64,000 nucleotides of DNA, from positions 653,001 through 717,000 of the forward strand of contig JAMJFZ010001871.1 in NCBI GenBank assembly GCA_026225945.1, written 5' to 3'. Source of the DNA: Cricetomys ansorgei (Eukaryota > Chordata > Mammalia > Rodentia > Nesomyidae). The position numbers and the translations under genes are program-made. The notes beneath the pieces were generated by a model that did not search any database, was not told the origin of the DNA, and saw only the letters and a program-made list of their open reading frames with translations. Below are positions 1 through 11,444 of this stretch, in pieces. The first letter of the stretch is position 1. Every line of letters begins with the position of its first letter.

Positions 1-1774
1 GTTAAAATTGTGATTAACTATACAGAACCTGCATTAATTTAAAATCTGTACTTGATTTAGTGTGACTTATTAAATGAAGTATGAATCAAGCATGATATAC
101 AAAACATTTAAGAGCAAAGAGGTTTGAAACTTTCATTCATGTCCAACCAGTTCAGAACTTTGTTCTCTGCAGTAGAATTTGTCATTTTATGTTTCTCAAT
201 ACTTTTTTCTTTCTGTTTCTAAATTTCTTTTTCCTTTCCCTTTTTGACATTGTCTTTCAGCTGGAGCACACTCCTGTTCCAGAAACATTTCAATTGTAAA
301 TGCTGGTTACAAATTCCCAATTGCAGTTATGAGTCTTCACAAGCTAAGTTCTTTTTTGTGTGTTTTATCTTTTAAGGGTTTTTTCAAACCTCGATACAGT
401 TTGATAGATGGTAAATTTTGGATGAGATCCATTTTAGATGGTAACTCTGTCATTTAGTAACACTGTGACATTGGCAAATGATCTGAATTCTCAGAACCTC
501 AAATATTGAAATTTCCTACTGCTAAATAGGGTGGTAACAACTATTGCAACCCATGATTGAAAGGCTTCAGATAGAAAGTTGCGTGTAAAGCATCTTAGTG
601 TCAACGTGTGCTCTAAAGGATGCCCATTGCCTGACCTCTTACCCAAATTATTTGCTCTGCATGGAAAGCATTTCTATGCCATGTAAGAAAGGGCTATACT
701 GTCTAACCTTTTGTCCATTCATACTACGATGACAAGGAAAGTTTAAAGGCCAAGGAACTCCTTTAAATGTATGTTTGTATACATTTTTATTGTGAAAACA
801 TCCAAGTACTCAAAGTCTCTAAAAAAAAAAAATGTAAAAATGGCAAAATGCTAGAATATAAAATTGTTCCTTCCCATCAGCGATTCTCAGGATGAAGTGT
901 TCACTAGGGCAGATGGCAAGGAAAAAGACAAATCAAATGAGAAATCAATGCTTGTGAACACATAACCAAGGTGGCTTTTGATTGTCTTTGTGGAAGAAGC
1001 CCTCCCAAATTTCAGAAAAGATGTATAAGTTATCTTTATCCTGAAATTAGAAAGAGATCTGAAATTCAACTTGACCCTTGACCCTGTTTTCTAACTTGAA
1101 TTGCGTATCTGCCTACTAAAATAGCAAAGTAACAAAGAGAGTTTTAAATAATGAAAAACTACAGTTTCACACAAGTTTTCTTTGTAGAGATAATAAACAC
1201 AAATATCAATGATCTAATTAAAAATGAATACTTTGTATCATATTCATTGGTCCATGATTTGGAAAAGGCTTCTATATTCTAAAATATAATCATAACACCT
1301 GCTATTTCCAAATTCCATCTGATGGACACTAAACAAAAATAAAAGTATTTATGATCATAGATGTAGAACTCAGTGCTTTTTATCTTATTTATAGATTCTA
1401 GGTATAACAAGAAATAGTTACAAAATTAGTGTGATCTTTATTAGTAAAAAATATCTCATCACAGAATACCTCACAATCTTTGTCTTTTAGGAACAATAAT
1501 AATATCATCACAGAAACGAACATCAGAAATGTTGATAACAAACTAATCAAATAGCACTTATTATTCAGATTCATTCATAACTACCCATAACCAAAAATAG
1601 ACAAAAAGCAGATATGGGTGTTTTGGTTAGCTATGGTAAAGTACTTTTAAAGGATAGAAAATTATGAAAGAGTAATAGATTTCATATTTCTATGCAATTC
1701 AAAAGTTGTGATCTGGTAGTTACCATAAATGTGGAGTCTAGCTACTCCCAAAAGAACCAAGTAATACGTTAATA
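1..1774. other. AT-rich sequence without a recognised feature
   Basis: I see no gene, RNA or repeat that I can name. A run of 12 A lies at 821-832. Frames are short and closed by stops throughout. Confidence 0.6.
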
Positions 1775-1960
1775 GGGCTGGAGAGATGACATGTCAATGT
1801 TTAAAACCGTTTACTGCTCAATCAGAGGACCTGAGTTCTATTCCAAGCACCTACATCAGTCAGCTCACAACTGCCTATAGCTCCAGCTTCAGGCAATCCA
1901 ACTCTTCTTGCCTCATTTGGTGCACACACACATATACATTTGAACACATGTACACACACA
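1775..1960 (+). mobile_element. B2/B3-family SINE, diverged
   Basis: The start gggctggagagatgacat matches the tRNA-derived head of rodent B2/B3 SINEs, and gaggacctgagttctattcc matches the B-box region about 50 bases later. The body then drifts into CA-rich sequence. This is an RNA polymerase III-derived retroposon copied by L1 machinery. It is diverged and presumed inactive. Confidence 0.88.
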
Positions 1961-2046
1961 CACACACTTACAGAAGCAGAACATATGCTTACACAGGCAC
2001 ATAGACAGACAGACAGACAGACAGACACACACACACACACACACAC
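1922..2046. repeat. CA/CAGA microsatellite tail of the SINE
   Basis: Imperfect CA repeats lead to an AGAC array (about 2003-2026) and then pure AC to 2046. It probably grew from the SINE's 3' tail. Confidence 0.85.
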
Positions 2047-2938
2047 CTGATTAAAAATGAAAGGAATCTTTGCCATAGTACCTAAGTTCTGTGGAGAAAT
2101 GAAGAATACTGTGTTTTCACTCAGTTGTCACAATAATGCCCCTCTTTCATCCCAGAATAATCAATTATCTATGCTAACTTACTTGGATGCTTTATTTAAC
2201 CTTCTATTATTTGGGTAGAATCAGACTAACCTCTGCTGATACCAGCACAATAGCATTAATTGCTCACTGTTGAGAAACCAGTCTAGTTGCAAAAAGCCAA
2301 ATCTTTCAGAATAAATTTCACATCCTATACTATAGGTACATACAGACCCCAAAGGTTTACCGATGAAGAGGGCATAATTTATCCTGTCTAATACAGAATG
2401 AATTTTTTCCAGTGGTACTTGTCAGGTGGCAAATGACAAGCAACATCACCAAATAGACAAGAGAGAACAAGAGGTTTCAACCACATGAAATTCACAGCTT
2501 GTAGAAACACAGCTTGGAGACAGAGGAAAACACAAAACATTTAGCAACATAAACTGGGAAGTGATGGGATGAACAAAATCTGTCTGGGCACCTGTGTGCT
2601 GTGTGACTAGTGGATTTGAAAGGCTAGTGCTGTCTGGCTGCAAAGTTGAGTATAGTTGAGTATGGATCAGATTAAACAAGCTCTTCTGGAGCATACGAAG
2701 AAACATGGACTTCTGTTAAACGCTTCAGAAAAACACAAAGGATGGGAACAGGAGAATTCATTCAGCAGCAGCATTAGGAAACTGTTAGTGGAGGGTAATC
2801 TTGGCATTATGGATGCCAGAAAGAGCCTCTGCATCAATATTAGAAAGAAGAAATGGAGGTCTCAATGAACATAGAGGCAGTAGGTACATCCAGACAAAAG
2901 GAACATGAGGGTAAACTGTCTGTCATTCCAACTTCCAA

Positions 2939-2942
<4 letters not shown>
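2047..2942. other. No recognised feature
   Basis: A 70-codon plus-strand open frame (2656-2868) is lysine-rich and matches no family I know. It has no splice context or upstream signal, so I do not call it a gene. This stretch may be old repeat-derived DNA. Confidence 0.5.
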
Positions 2943-2969
<27 letters not shown>

Positions 2970-2972
2970 ATG

Positions 2973-3038
<66 letters not shown>

Positions 3039-3078
3039 TTATGTTTTACATATACATATACATTATACAATATATATC
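2943..3078. repeat. Compound TG and ACATAT microsatellite
   Basis: A pure TG run (2943-2969) passes directly into about eleven copies of a TATACA hexamer (about 2973-3040), then a degenerate AT-rich continuation. Translation gives Val-Cys and His-Ile runs, which explains long spurious open frames here. Confidence 0.95.
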
Positions 3079-3182
3079 TTCTACCTAATATATCTAGATT
3101 TCATTGGAGGATATTGAATACAATTTTTATCAAGCATATGGTTGATATTTCAAACTCAGTGGTATACATACTGAAATCTAAA

Positions 3183-3264
3183 CATACACATGCACATATG
3201 CACACATGCACACACACATATACACACGTGCACACACACATACACACACACACAAACACACACA
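3183..3264. repeat. Degenerate CA-rich microsatellite
   Basis: CACA tracts interrupted by TG and TA steps over about 80 bases. Confidence 0.85.
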
Positions 3265-3955
3265 TTTAATTTTTTCCTCAATCACCTCTCACAGACAATG
3301 ATTTGTTTCGTATTTCTTAAATTACAATTTCTATTACTTAAACTACAATGGATATTTTAGCCCTAGGTAATGAGTTCATCTTTTTTTGCTAAAGTATATT
3401 TAAGTGGATAAATTCTGTTTTATGTTTAAATGAAAAATAAAAATTGTCACATAAACATGTAATTAATATATGATTAATTCCAATTTAGAATGGAAGGACA
3501 TAATTAAAATTATGGCAAAGATTGTAACAAATGTGAGGGTCTTTATATGTGCCATGTGCTATCAAAACTTTCCTGCACATTATGGTGGTTGCTGGGATAT
3601 TATAAGTGATAATTTTGATGTGGTTGATTTGAATCCAGGTATGCATGATAGAAATACTTAGACCAAGGTACTCAAGCCAAAACAACAACCAAATAAAACT
3701 ATTTAACACTTTACATCTTCTCTACTGACAGGATCCATTTAGATAGACATTAAATGTGTCTTAAAACATCTTTGTATTTCGTGAATCAGTCTGAATCAGT
3801 CTGATACCTTCCTATTTTGTCTAAGATTAACAAGCTCTTAGGACATTTCCCATCTATTAGTACTCAATGAGATAAAAGATACAAACAGAATGTTTTAATA
3901 GTTTATTATTTCATATAATAAATATGTTTTGATCTCTGCTGTTGTTCCTGATTTG
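3265..3955. other. AT-rich sequence without a recognised feature
   Basis: I see no gene or nameable repeat. Two short open frames on opposite strands (about 3470-3709) have no family resemblance. Confidence 0.5.
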
Positions 3956-4430
3956 TTTTCTTCTTCCCAAATAACCCCATATAACATAGATTCTGTGAGA
4001 GAAAATACACAATTTTTGTCTTTTTAAGTTTGCTTTATCTTACTTAGCACAGTGATTTCTAGTCCAATATATTTTTTCTGAAAAAAAATATGAAAAATCT
4101 GATTTAGTATTTATTTATGACTGGATAAGCTTTCATTGTGCATCTATGCCATTTTTCTTTATCCATTAGAGTGTCCACTGGCATGTATGCTGATTCTATA
4201 CTGCAGATGTTGTGGGGACCTACAATAAACAATGATAACAGTTACTATGTAGTACTCTCACTTAGATTCCTTGAGGTATTCTCAAGAGTATATTCTCAGA
4301 GTAGGTAAAGGTGAATCACATGGCGGTTCTAATAAACTTACTCATTTAGAGGTGTTAGGGGCATCTAAACTTTCCAGAGAACTTCAGAAAGTTCATGGAT
4401 TGATATTCTATAACAAAAGAAGCAGAGCAT
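3956..4430 (-). mobile_element. Old L1 (L1M-type) 3' fragment
   Basis: Read on the plus strand this is antisense to the end of L1 ORF2 and the start of its 3' UTR. tttctttatccattagagtg and a downstream caataaacaatgataac match the conserved antisense blocks of mammalian L1. Divergence is high, as expected for an L1 that predates rodents. It encodes nothing intact. Confidence 0.7.
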
Positions 4431-4547
4431 TTTTAATGATAATTTTATACTTATATATAATGCATTTTGGTTAAATCCACCACCTATATTCTCCTTTCCA
4501 ATTTCACCTATATCCCCCTCTCAACTTTCCTCCCTCTTATATCTTCC
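4431..4547 (-). mobile_element. Lx-type L1 3' end, left part
   Basis: A T-rich start, a block resembling ataatgcattttggt, and C-rich ctccctcttatatcttcc are the antisense start of a rodent Lx 3' UTR. The same blocks occur at 6720 and 18290. The L1 resumes at about 5376 after an interrupting element. Confidence 0.6.
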
Positions 4548-4552
4548 ATATG

Positions 4553-5375
4553 CTGTAGAGGAACACTTGATCCTTGATCTGGAAACATGGCTACTCTGAG
4601 AAAGTATCAACTTTAGGAGCCAGTATGATAGATATTTGATCTCTGATCTGGCAGCATGGCTAGGGTAGAAAGAATGTTAGTCCAGCTACTCCTATCCTTT
4701 GTTTGTACTAATGTTAAATGATAGAGAAATTTGTGGTTCCTCCCCAGCGACTAACATGGAGATACGAGAAACACTCTATGTCTCTCAGTCTGACCTTCCT
4801 CTAGTGGCAGCAAGGTTGACTGGCCTGGAGTTTGGGAAGTGAGTTATAGGATTCTCTTAAGTAATGCAAAAATAAGGCTTTGTATCTGAAGGCAATTTAG
4901 CACACACCTTTAAGCCAACTCAGAAGGCAATGGTAGCATAAACCTTTAAACCCAACCTAGAACACGTCTTTAAACTGAACTCAGAAGGCAATGGAAGCAC
5001 TGGCCTTTAAACCCATTTCAGAAGGAAGTTGTGGAACATACCTTTAAACCCAACTCTTGGGATATGAAAGGGAGCAGCAGGAGAGGAAGCAGGAGAAGAA
5101 GCAAGGAATAAACAGAAGTGAAAGCAAACATGAAGCAAAGAGGGGAAGCAGAGAGTAAGCAGAGAGAACAGGCAGAGTTCAAAGAGAGAAGAACCAGGAG
5201 ATAAAAGAAGCAGGTATGTGAAGAGGCAATTGAGAAGGCAGCTAGTCAGAGTTCAGTTCAGAGTAAGTTAAATTCAGTTCAGTCTCAAAGGCTGAAGCCC
5301 TCTAGGTCCCGGCTTGCATCTTGAGGATTGTATCTTGTTCTTCCTTGAACTCCCAAAGTTAAAATTATCATTATA
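4553..5375. mobile_element. LTR-like rodent element inside an L1, family not identified
   Basis: About 820 bp of sequence interrupts an antisense Lx L1. It holds two copies of a motif ending in catggcta (about 4565-4594 and 4634-4662), a tandem array (4907-5052), and a purine-rich tract (about 5060-5215). The pentamer ATATG occurs at both edges (4548-4552 and 5376-5380) and could be a target-site duplication. Overall it resembles non-autonomous rodent LTR/RMER-type elements, but I cannot name the family. No coding capacity. Confidence 0.5.
4907..5052. repeat. Degenerate tandem repeat with CCTTTAAACCCA motif
   Basis: The motif CCTTTAA(A/G)CC(C/A) or a close variant starts at 4907, 4943, 4967, 5004 and 5041, a spacing of 36, 24, 37 and 37 bases. 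The sequence between repeats is also related (cagaaggcaatgg occurs twice). The array lies in the LTR-like element. Confidence 0.75.
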
Positions 5376-5650
5376 ATATGTCCTCTGTCTTTTTACTTTT
5401 AGACCCAGTGAGACTACTTATTGCTTCCTGTTTATGCATGGGTGTGGGATCATCTACTAGAGCAAAAAAAAGATTTCCAAGAGCTCTATCCTTGAAGAAA
5501 ACTGACTCTCCCTTCTCTAGCAACAACTGTCAATAGCTTCCCAATTAGGGGTGAGACTTCATCAGCCCCTCCTCCATCAATGCTGGGATCTTGGCTGGCT
5601 TGAACTTGTACAGGTCTTGTACATGCTGGGGATAGGACTATTAAGAAGGT
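5376..5650 (-). mobile_element. Lx-type L1 3' UTR, right part
   Basis: gtgtgggatcatctactag, gaaaactgactctccc and ttaggggtgagacttc are antisense blocks of the rodent L1 3' UTR, and the last two also occur in related form at about 18480-18545. This continues the L1 begun at 4431. Confidence 0.7.
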
Positions 5651-6689
5651 GACTCTCATACAAAAATTCCAAGAACAAAAGTCTTCAAATTGTGATGCTA
5701 CATTAAATTATAATTCATCACCCTACCTCTCATAGTGTTACCGCTTCTATGGATTATGATTTTATGCTAATATAGTGGAAAGTCAACTGTGTGAAAAATG
5801 AAACAGGAACAATTCATAACTTTAAAACTTTGTCCAAATTTACTTTAGTTAGATGATCGTAAAACTACTTATTCATCATATAAAGTCTGTCTGGTTATGA
5901 TCTAATGATCTAATTGTAACTAAACTAGTTGTCTTAACTATTAACTGAGGGGTAGTCTCCAACACCAAGTCTATTAGAAACTTTGTGATTAGCACTCTCC
6001 ATTCTTGTCAGTTGTGGTGACTTGTGACTGGTCACTCAGGAAGAAGATCTGGTAATGCTGGGCTGCAGAAGGATTATGTGCAGGAGGTTGCCTATCACTA
6101 TTAATGTTTAATGAAGATTCAGGATATTTCTTCACACTGGGAAGTTTTATAGATGGAAGGAAGTATTGCGTGTAATCTATTATTTAGATCATCTTTGAGA
6201 TGTTTGTGGAGATAAAGCCACAGGGAAGAGAACTATACCAAAACTTTGTGCACACACTGTAAGGCATGGATTGTTCTTCATTTCTTTAAGTATATCCACC
6301 TGATGTTTTCTCCTGATAATATTTCTAACCTTACAAAAGAATGAATGGGTCAAATCACTATGTGAATTTTCACCATAAAAGACACATGAATACAATTTAA
6401 TGAAAGAAAAATAGTGGCTTTATATGAATGTTGACAATTTAATACTTTAATTTGTTTTGCTTATATCATTTAGTCTACTAATTAATTTTAAACATATGGA
6501 AGAGTTTGATTAGAAGAAAGCTTCTTAAATAGTTTGGCAACAATAACATTAAGTATTTAGATATTCACTGATATTACAAGGCATCCTAGTAGTACAGATG
6601 TCTGGTTTCATCCTCAGATATGCTTCTTCAGATGTGGGCTAAATCTTAGAAGCAAAAGCTATATAACTACAGTTTATCTTAACTGATAT
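5651..6689. other. AT-rich sequence without a recognised feature
   Basis: No gene or nameable repeat seen. Confidence 0.5.
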
Positions 6690-6800
6690 ATCTTTTAAAA
6701 CCTTTTGTTATTTTTCATACAATGTATTTTGATCATATTCTTTTCCCTTCTGTAACTCCAACTCCTATCTCCCCACCCCCCTACTTCGTGTTCTCTCTCC

Positions 6801-6889
<89 letters not shown>

Positions 6890-7105
6890 CAGGAAAACAA
6901 AAAATTAAAATTAAAACAAATTAAGAAAATACAAGTAAATAAGATCAATATGACAAAAAAATACTAAAACAAAGCACATAACAAAGTATGTTTTGTGTTC
7001 GCCAATTACTCCTGAGTATAGGACTACCCTGAAGTGTGGTTGATATACAAAGTGATATTCTATTGGGAAAAAAACGATTTATGTTCTCTAGCAGGTACAA
7101 TTGCA
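6690..7105 (-). mobile_element. Lx-type L1 3' end with expanded microsatellite
   Basis: ttttgatcatattctttt, ctccccacccccctac and, after the microsatellite, tgtggttgatatac and cgatttatgttctctagc are antisense rodent L1 3' UTR blocks in the expected order. The CT/CA array sits where the L1 normally carries a short CT-rich tract. Confidence 0.75.
6791..6886. repeat. CT then CA microsatellite
   Basis: A nearly pure CT tract (6791-6857) joins a pure CA tract (6857-6886). The strand asymmetry of the CT part makes it a triplex candidate. The CA part is a Z-DNA candidate. Confidence 0.95.
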
Positions 7106-7284
7106 AATACTTGTACAATGTATAGGGTACATTGTATATATGGTATATATGCATCATATTAGTATGTAATTATCTAATTGGAATAATTGAAATATCCATC
7201 ATGTCAGACATTTACTATTCTTTTGTGTTGGGAACTTTGAAGCCCTTACTGTAAGCTGTGTGAAATGTAAAATTGGAGCATTCA

Positions 7285-7661
7285 TTTTGTGTGTATGTGT
7301 GGTTGGTGTTGCTATTGTTATTGTTGTTTGCATATGTATAGTCCCAATGGTGTATACAGGTGCACAAACTGTACATGTTTGTGCCTTTTTTGTGGAGATC
7401 TGAGGTCAATGTTGGGTGTCTGCCTAAGTTGTTCTCCGTGTTATTTAGAGATATAGGTGCTCTCACTGTATCTGGACTCAACAATTGGTCTAGTTAGTTG
7501 GAGAATGAGCTTCAAGGATCTGCCTATCTCTACCTCCTCTGAACTTGGTTTACAGATTCTTCTTACTATATGCTGCATTTTATGGTGATGTTAAGGTTCT
7601 GAACTCAGATCTTTGTGTTAGCATAGCAGTACCTTGTGGACTAAGCCATCTCTCTAGCCAG
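7285..7661 (-). mobile_element. Dimeric tRNA-derived rodent SINE
   Basis: On the minus strand the element begins ctggctagagagatggctta (tRNA-like head), passes through a B1-like middle (agaggaggtagagatagg) and ends in a CA-rich tail. The same arrangement occurs at 59731-60043. I recognise the arrangement but am unsure of its database name. No coding capacity. Confidence 0.7.
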
Positions 7662-8584
7662 GGAAAAAAATGGCCAAAAGAAAGCATATATGCTTCCTTA
7701 ACCACCTTCCTTAAGCACAAGCAGATCAATATTAATAGGGTTGCTGTACATTGAATACCACATTAATTGCTTTTGTGTCACTGTGACCATAATTCCTGCC
7801 AGAAACAATGTAAGGAATAAGTATTTGCTTGGACTGTCAGTTTCACAGATTTTTTTTCCCCCATGATGTTGGAAAGGCATGACTGAGCAGTCTAGTTTTT
7901 GGTGGTAAAATCACATAAAGGGACTATTCACACAATAGGTGAATTTTCTGAGTCCTGATACAGAAGTTTATATTTAGTTATCTTTAAAATAGTTGTTTTG
8001 TGCACTGTTGGGAAAAGGGTTACGTAGGCCTTGGAATTTGTATTTTCTACAGGTGTTGGCTTTATATAAAATATGATTCCTCATGATCTGCACATGCTAT
8101 TAATAGAACACCTGAGGAGCTTAGGTATCAATAAAAACCTCTGAGATGAGAGAATTAGAGTTCCACTGTTCATTGTGGCTCTTGCCATGATAGCGGTTCC
8201 CTCTGCTGAGGTCTGGCAGGATTTATATCTATGAAAATGCCTCCTTGTCTTCCTTGCTGAGCCACCAAGTAGCATAACTGCTACAGAGTCCTTCAGGGGC
8301 AGTTGGGAGTCAGTAAAGTTTATTCTCTGGTAAAACCCTGTTGAAGATTTCTGTGAGGAAACCCTCATCTTTTTCCCATCTCACATTTTCTATACTGTTC
8401 AATGAACACAGCATAAATCAAAACAAAGTCTGTGTTTTCATTCCTTAATGCAATACAGACACATTTCAGTGCCTCTGGGGGTTCTCTTTAATCTGTTAAC
8501 TAATACAGAAAATAAGTCAAGAATGTGGCATGTTCTGAGACTTGCAGAGAAGTTGTATGTGGAAATTTTAAGAAATTAGGACAT
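7662..8584. other. No recognised feature
   Basis: The open frame on the minus strand at 8081-8368 (95 codons) resembles no family I know. I see no other structure. Confidence 0.5.
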
Positions 8585-8810
8585 GGGTGTTGGAGAGATT
8601 GCCTAGCAGTTAAGAGCACATGCTGTTCTTGCAGAGAACATTGGTTTCATTTCCAGAACCCACAAGGCAGTTCACAACTATCAGCGGCTCCAGTTTCAAG
8701 GGATTTTAGACACTTTTCTGACTTCTGCAGGCACTGTACATGTACCTATTATATGTACATTGAGGCAAAACACTCATACATGCAAAATTTAAAAAAGAAA
8801 AAAAAATTGA
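8585..8810 (+). mobile_element. B3-type SINE
   Basis: The head is gggtgttggagagattgcct. It is followed by agcagttaagagcacatg and ctgacttctgcaggcac, then an A-rich tail. The order matches rodent B3. Length is near full. Confidence 0.88.
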
Positions 8811-9084
8811 AGTCAACACAAATATAGAGGGGAATTAATTTCTTTGCAATGCAGATAGAATGAGTCTTTTAAATACCTTCTAAAGAAAACACAATTGTCA
8901 AGCAAGGAAACTCTGCTGTAGCTTGCTTTATATCAGAAATACTGGCCCAATGGGTTTCAAACACTACATGGTTTCACATTTTCTCAGAATGGTCATAGAG
9001 CACTGATGAGTTTACATGGAAGGGGATGCTGAAAGATGTTGATATAGAACAATTAAATGCTTAATAACTTTTTAAGTTACATGA

Positions 9085-9264
9085 CATTTATTTATTTGTG
9101 CATGTGTGTGCACACATGTGTGATTGCCACCATGTGCACTTGAAGATCAGGAGACAAACTGCCAGGGTTGGTTCTCACTTTCTACCCTATGGGTTCCAGA
9201 AATCGAACTCAGGTCTTCTGACTCAATAGCAAGCTCCTTTATATGTAGAGCCATCTCACAAGCC
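9085..9264 (-). mobile_element. B2/B3-superfamily SINE
   Basis: The plus strand ends with gagccatctcacaagcc, the reverse of the tRNA-like head. The middle atcgaactcaggtcttctg is the reverse of the B box. A CA-rich tail lies at the left. Confidence 0.85.
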
Positions 9265-9789
9265 TATGCATAATACTTTTACAATATTTTAAACAGATAT
9301 GTAAAATGGATTTGAATGTATTTTTAAAGACACTAATCTAGTGAAGCTTTAATAGTAAGTAAAAAAAAGAAGTTTTATTTTTTCATTTGTATCTGGCATT
9401 AAATGGTTTCAATGGGGCTTTGAAACAATAGGTTGAAATGTTATAATAAAGTTTCAAACATCTTATAGCATTTACTGTTCATTCTCCTGACCACAAGAAG
9501 CAGTTTTAAGTCCTATTATAAAATGTGCCTTTAAACAGTTTACTTATACAATATGTAATTATAGCCCCAAAATTGTTACATGTGAGCATCGGAAATTTCC
9601 CAATAAACATATTCTCTTCTTTTTCCATCTTATGAATATTTTTATACAAAACATTTAAATTATTCTATATGGGATGGATTATTTATTTGATTTGCATATT
9701 TATTGTTTGCTTATTAGATATCAGGAACTTATACCCATTGTAATAGATTTATCATTTGTAACATAACTTCAAGGTAGCCACTTTGTTAG
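9265..9789. other. AT-rich sequence without a recognised feature
   Basis: No gene or nameable repeat seen. Confidence 0.5.
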
Positions 9790-9915
9790 TTGATGTTCTG
9801 CAGATGAGAAGGCTCAGGAAGTGTGAAGTTATTTCTTTACTTAGGATCATGGGCATATATCTGGGAATCAGTCTCAAGTACATTGGCTCCACAATCTATG
9901 ATCTCAGACATGATA
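9790..9915 (-). mobile_element. MIR SINE fragment
   Basis: gcagatgagaaggctcagga and the following block resemble the reverse complement of the MIR core, an old tRNA-derived SINE shared by mammals. Divergence is high. Confidence 0.5.
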
Positions 9916-10370
9916 CGATTCACCTTCTGCCCCTTGATGTTACTGTAGTTCTAAATATCAGCCAAAGATGACTGATGGCACAAAGATGGGCACATGATAT
10001 CTGTGTTAGACAGCTTCTTAATGTGTTAATGTGGAGGGTTATCTTCCTTTTCATCCCCTTCAAGTAGAACTAGCTACATGCATTTCTCTGATGAGTGAAA
10101 TGAAGACAGAAGTGGAATATGTCATCTCTGGCACAAATATTTAAGAGCTTTGCTCAACTGTGCAGTCTTTGACTTTCTATGGTAAAATAAGAAGAGTGTA
10201 CTGATTGGAAATGTTGTAAAATCAAAGTAGCTCAGAATACTCAGTTGCTACATAGATGGCAATTTACTTGGAAAACTGCCCGGTATAATTCATATGAATT
10301 AGAAATAAATATTTGGGATGTTAAACCACTGAAATTGTAGAGTTATTTCTTCGGGTGCCATAATACAAAC
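9916..10370. other. No recognised feature
   Basis: Unique-looking sequence between the MIR and the MER20. I see nothing nameable. Confidence 0.5.
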
Positions 10371-10587
10371 CAATGATTCTCTATTAGAGGTAATTTTGTC
10401 TTCCGAAGGATATTTGGCAATGTCCTGAAGATAATTTTGATTGTCCCAGCTGGAAGGGATGTCCTTGCTGGCATCTAGTGAATGAGGCCAGGGATGCTGC
10501 TAGATGTTTTACCATGCATAGTAAAGTTTCCACAATAAAGAGTTACCTTACACAAAATGTCAGTAGTGCTGAGGCTGAGGAACCCTG
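10371..10587 (+). mobile_element. MER20 (hAT-Charlie) DNA transposon, full length
   Basis: The 217 bp run in the order of the MER20 consensus: start caatgattctc, then ggatatttggcaatgtcc, ggcatctagtgaatgaggcc, agggatgctgctagatg, and the end gaggctgaggaaccctg. The two ends are imperfect inverted repeats. MER20 is non-autonomous, about 219 bp long, and shared by placental mammals, so this copy is old yet nearly full length. No conserved 8-bp target duplication is visible. Confidence 0.85.
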
Positions 10588-11444
10588 ATTACTGAATCCA
10601 TCTTAAAACACGTATTTGCTCACAGTGAGCATGAGACCCGTGAAGTACTTACACAGAGATCACTTGTGCTCATCAGGCCTTCAGAAATCACCAGAGAGAA
10701 AGTGTACTTCAAGGCATACGTTCTGTATTTGCTGTACAATTGGCAACTGAATACAGCTTACCTGTGTAATTCCGACAGAACTTTACTTCATAAACAAATC
10801 ATTTATCATTGCTGTGCAGAAGACACATATTTTGCCTCTGTGCTTTCCATTCAGAATCCTCTGCATTTGTTTTTTAAAACAGTGACTTTTCTAAGATTTT
10901 ACAAGATCTTGCAGAAATGAAAATTATCAGTCATCAGCATATACACAGTAGGTTAAGTAATGTTGCCAGCCATGGGGGATACAGTTTTCTCCTGTGACTG
11001 GCTCTTGTCAATTATAATTAGGCACATGAACTACTGGGTTGGAGGGGGGAGTGTTTTAAGGAGAAACCTATCGAATGTGATTAATTTCACCTGGGGTTTG
11101 TTCTTAATTTTATTGTTTCTGAAGAGGTTGCGTAATATCTAAGTTGTAGAAGCAACTGACTCATTTCAAGTGGAAAGAATTTAGCTAGTGTCTTTGGGAC
11201 CTACCCAAAGGATTTGTTCTTGACTTAGCAGCTACTGAATCACATTCATAGTTCTGTGGTGAAACTGTGTTAGCATGGAAGAGTCAAAGGTCAATGAGTC
11301 TGATGTTTCTAGAACAGGGCTTAACAGGTTTCCTATTAAGGACAGTAAGTGAATACTTCATAAGTATGAACCAAGTCTTCAGGGATGATTCCATCATCTA
11401 AAGACATCACAGAATACTGATAATGACTGTAGACATGCTCCAAG
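10588..11444. other. Unique-looking sequence
   Basis: No repeat or gene recognised. An open frame at 10666-10920 has no family resemblance. Confidence 0.5.

Noticed and set aside
2853..3269. 138-codon open frame, the longest in the window
   Set aside because: It is the translation of TG, TATACA and CA microsatellites (Val-Cys and His-Ile runs), not a gene.
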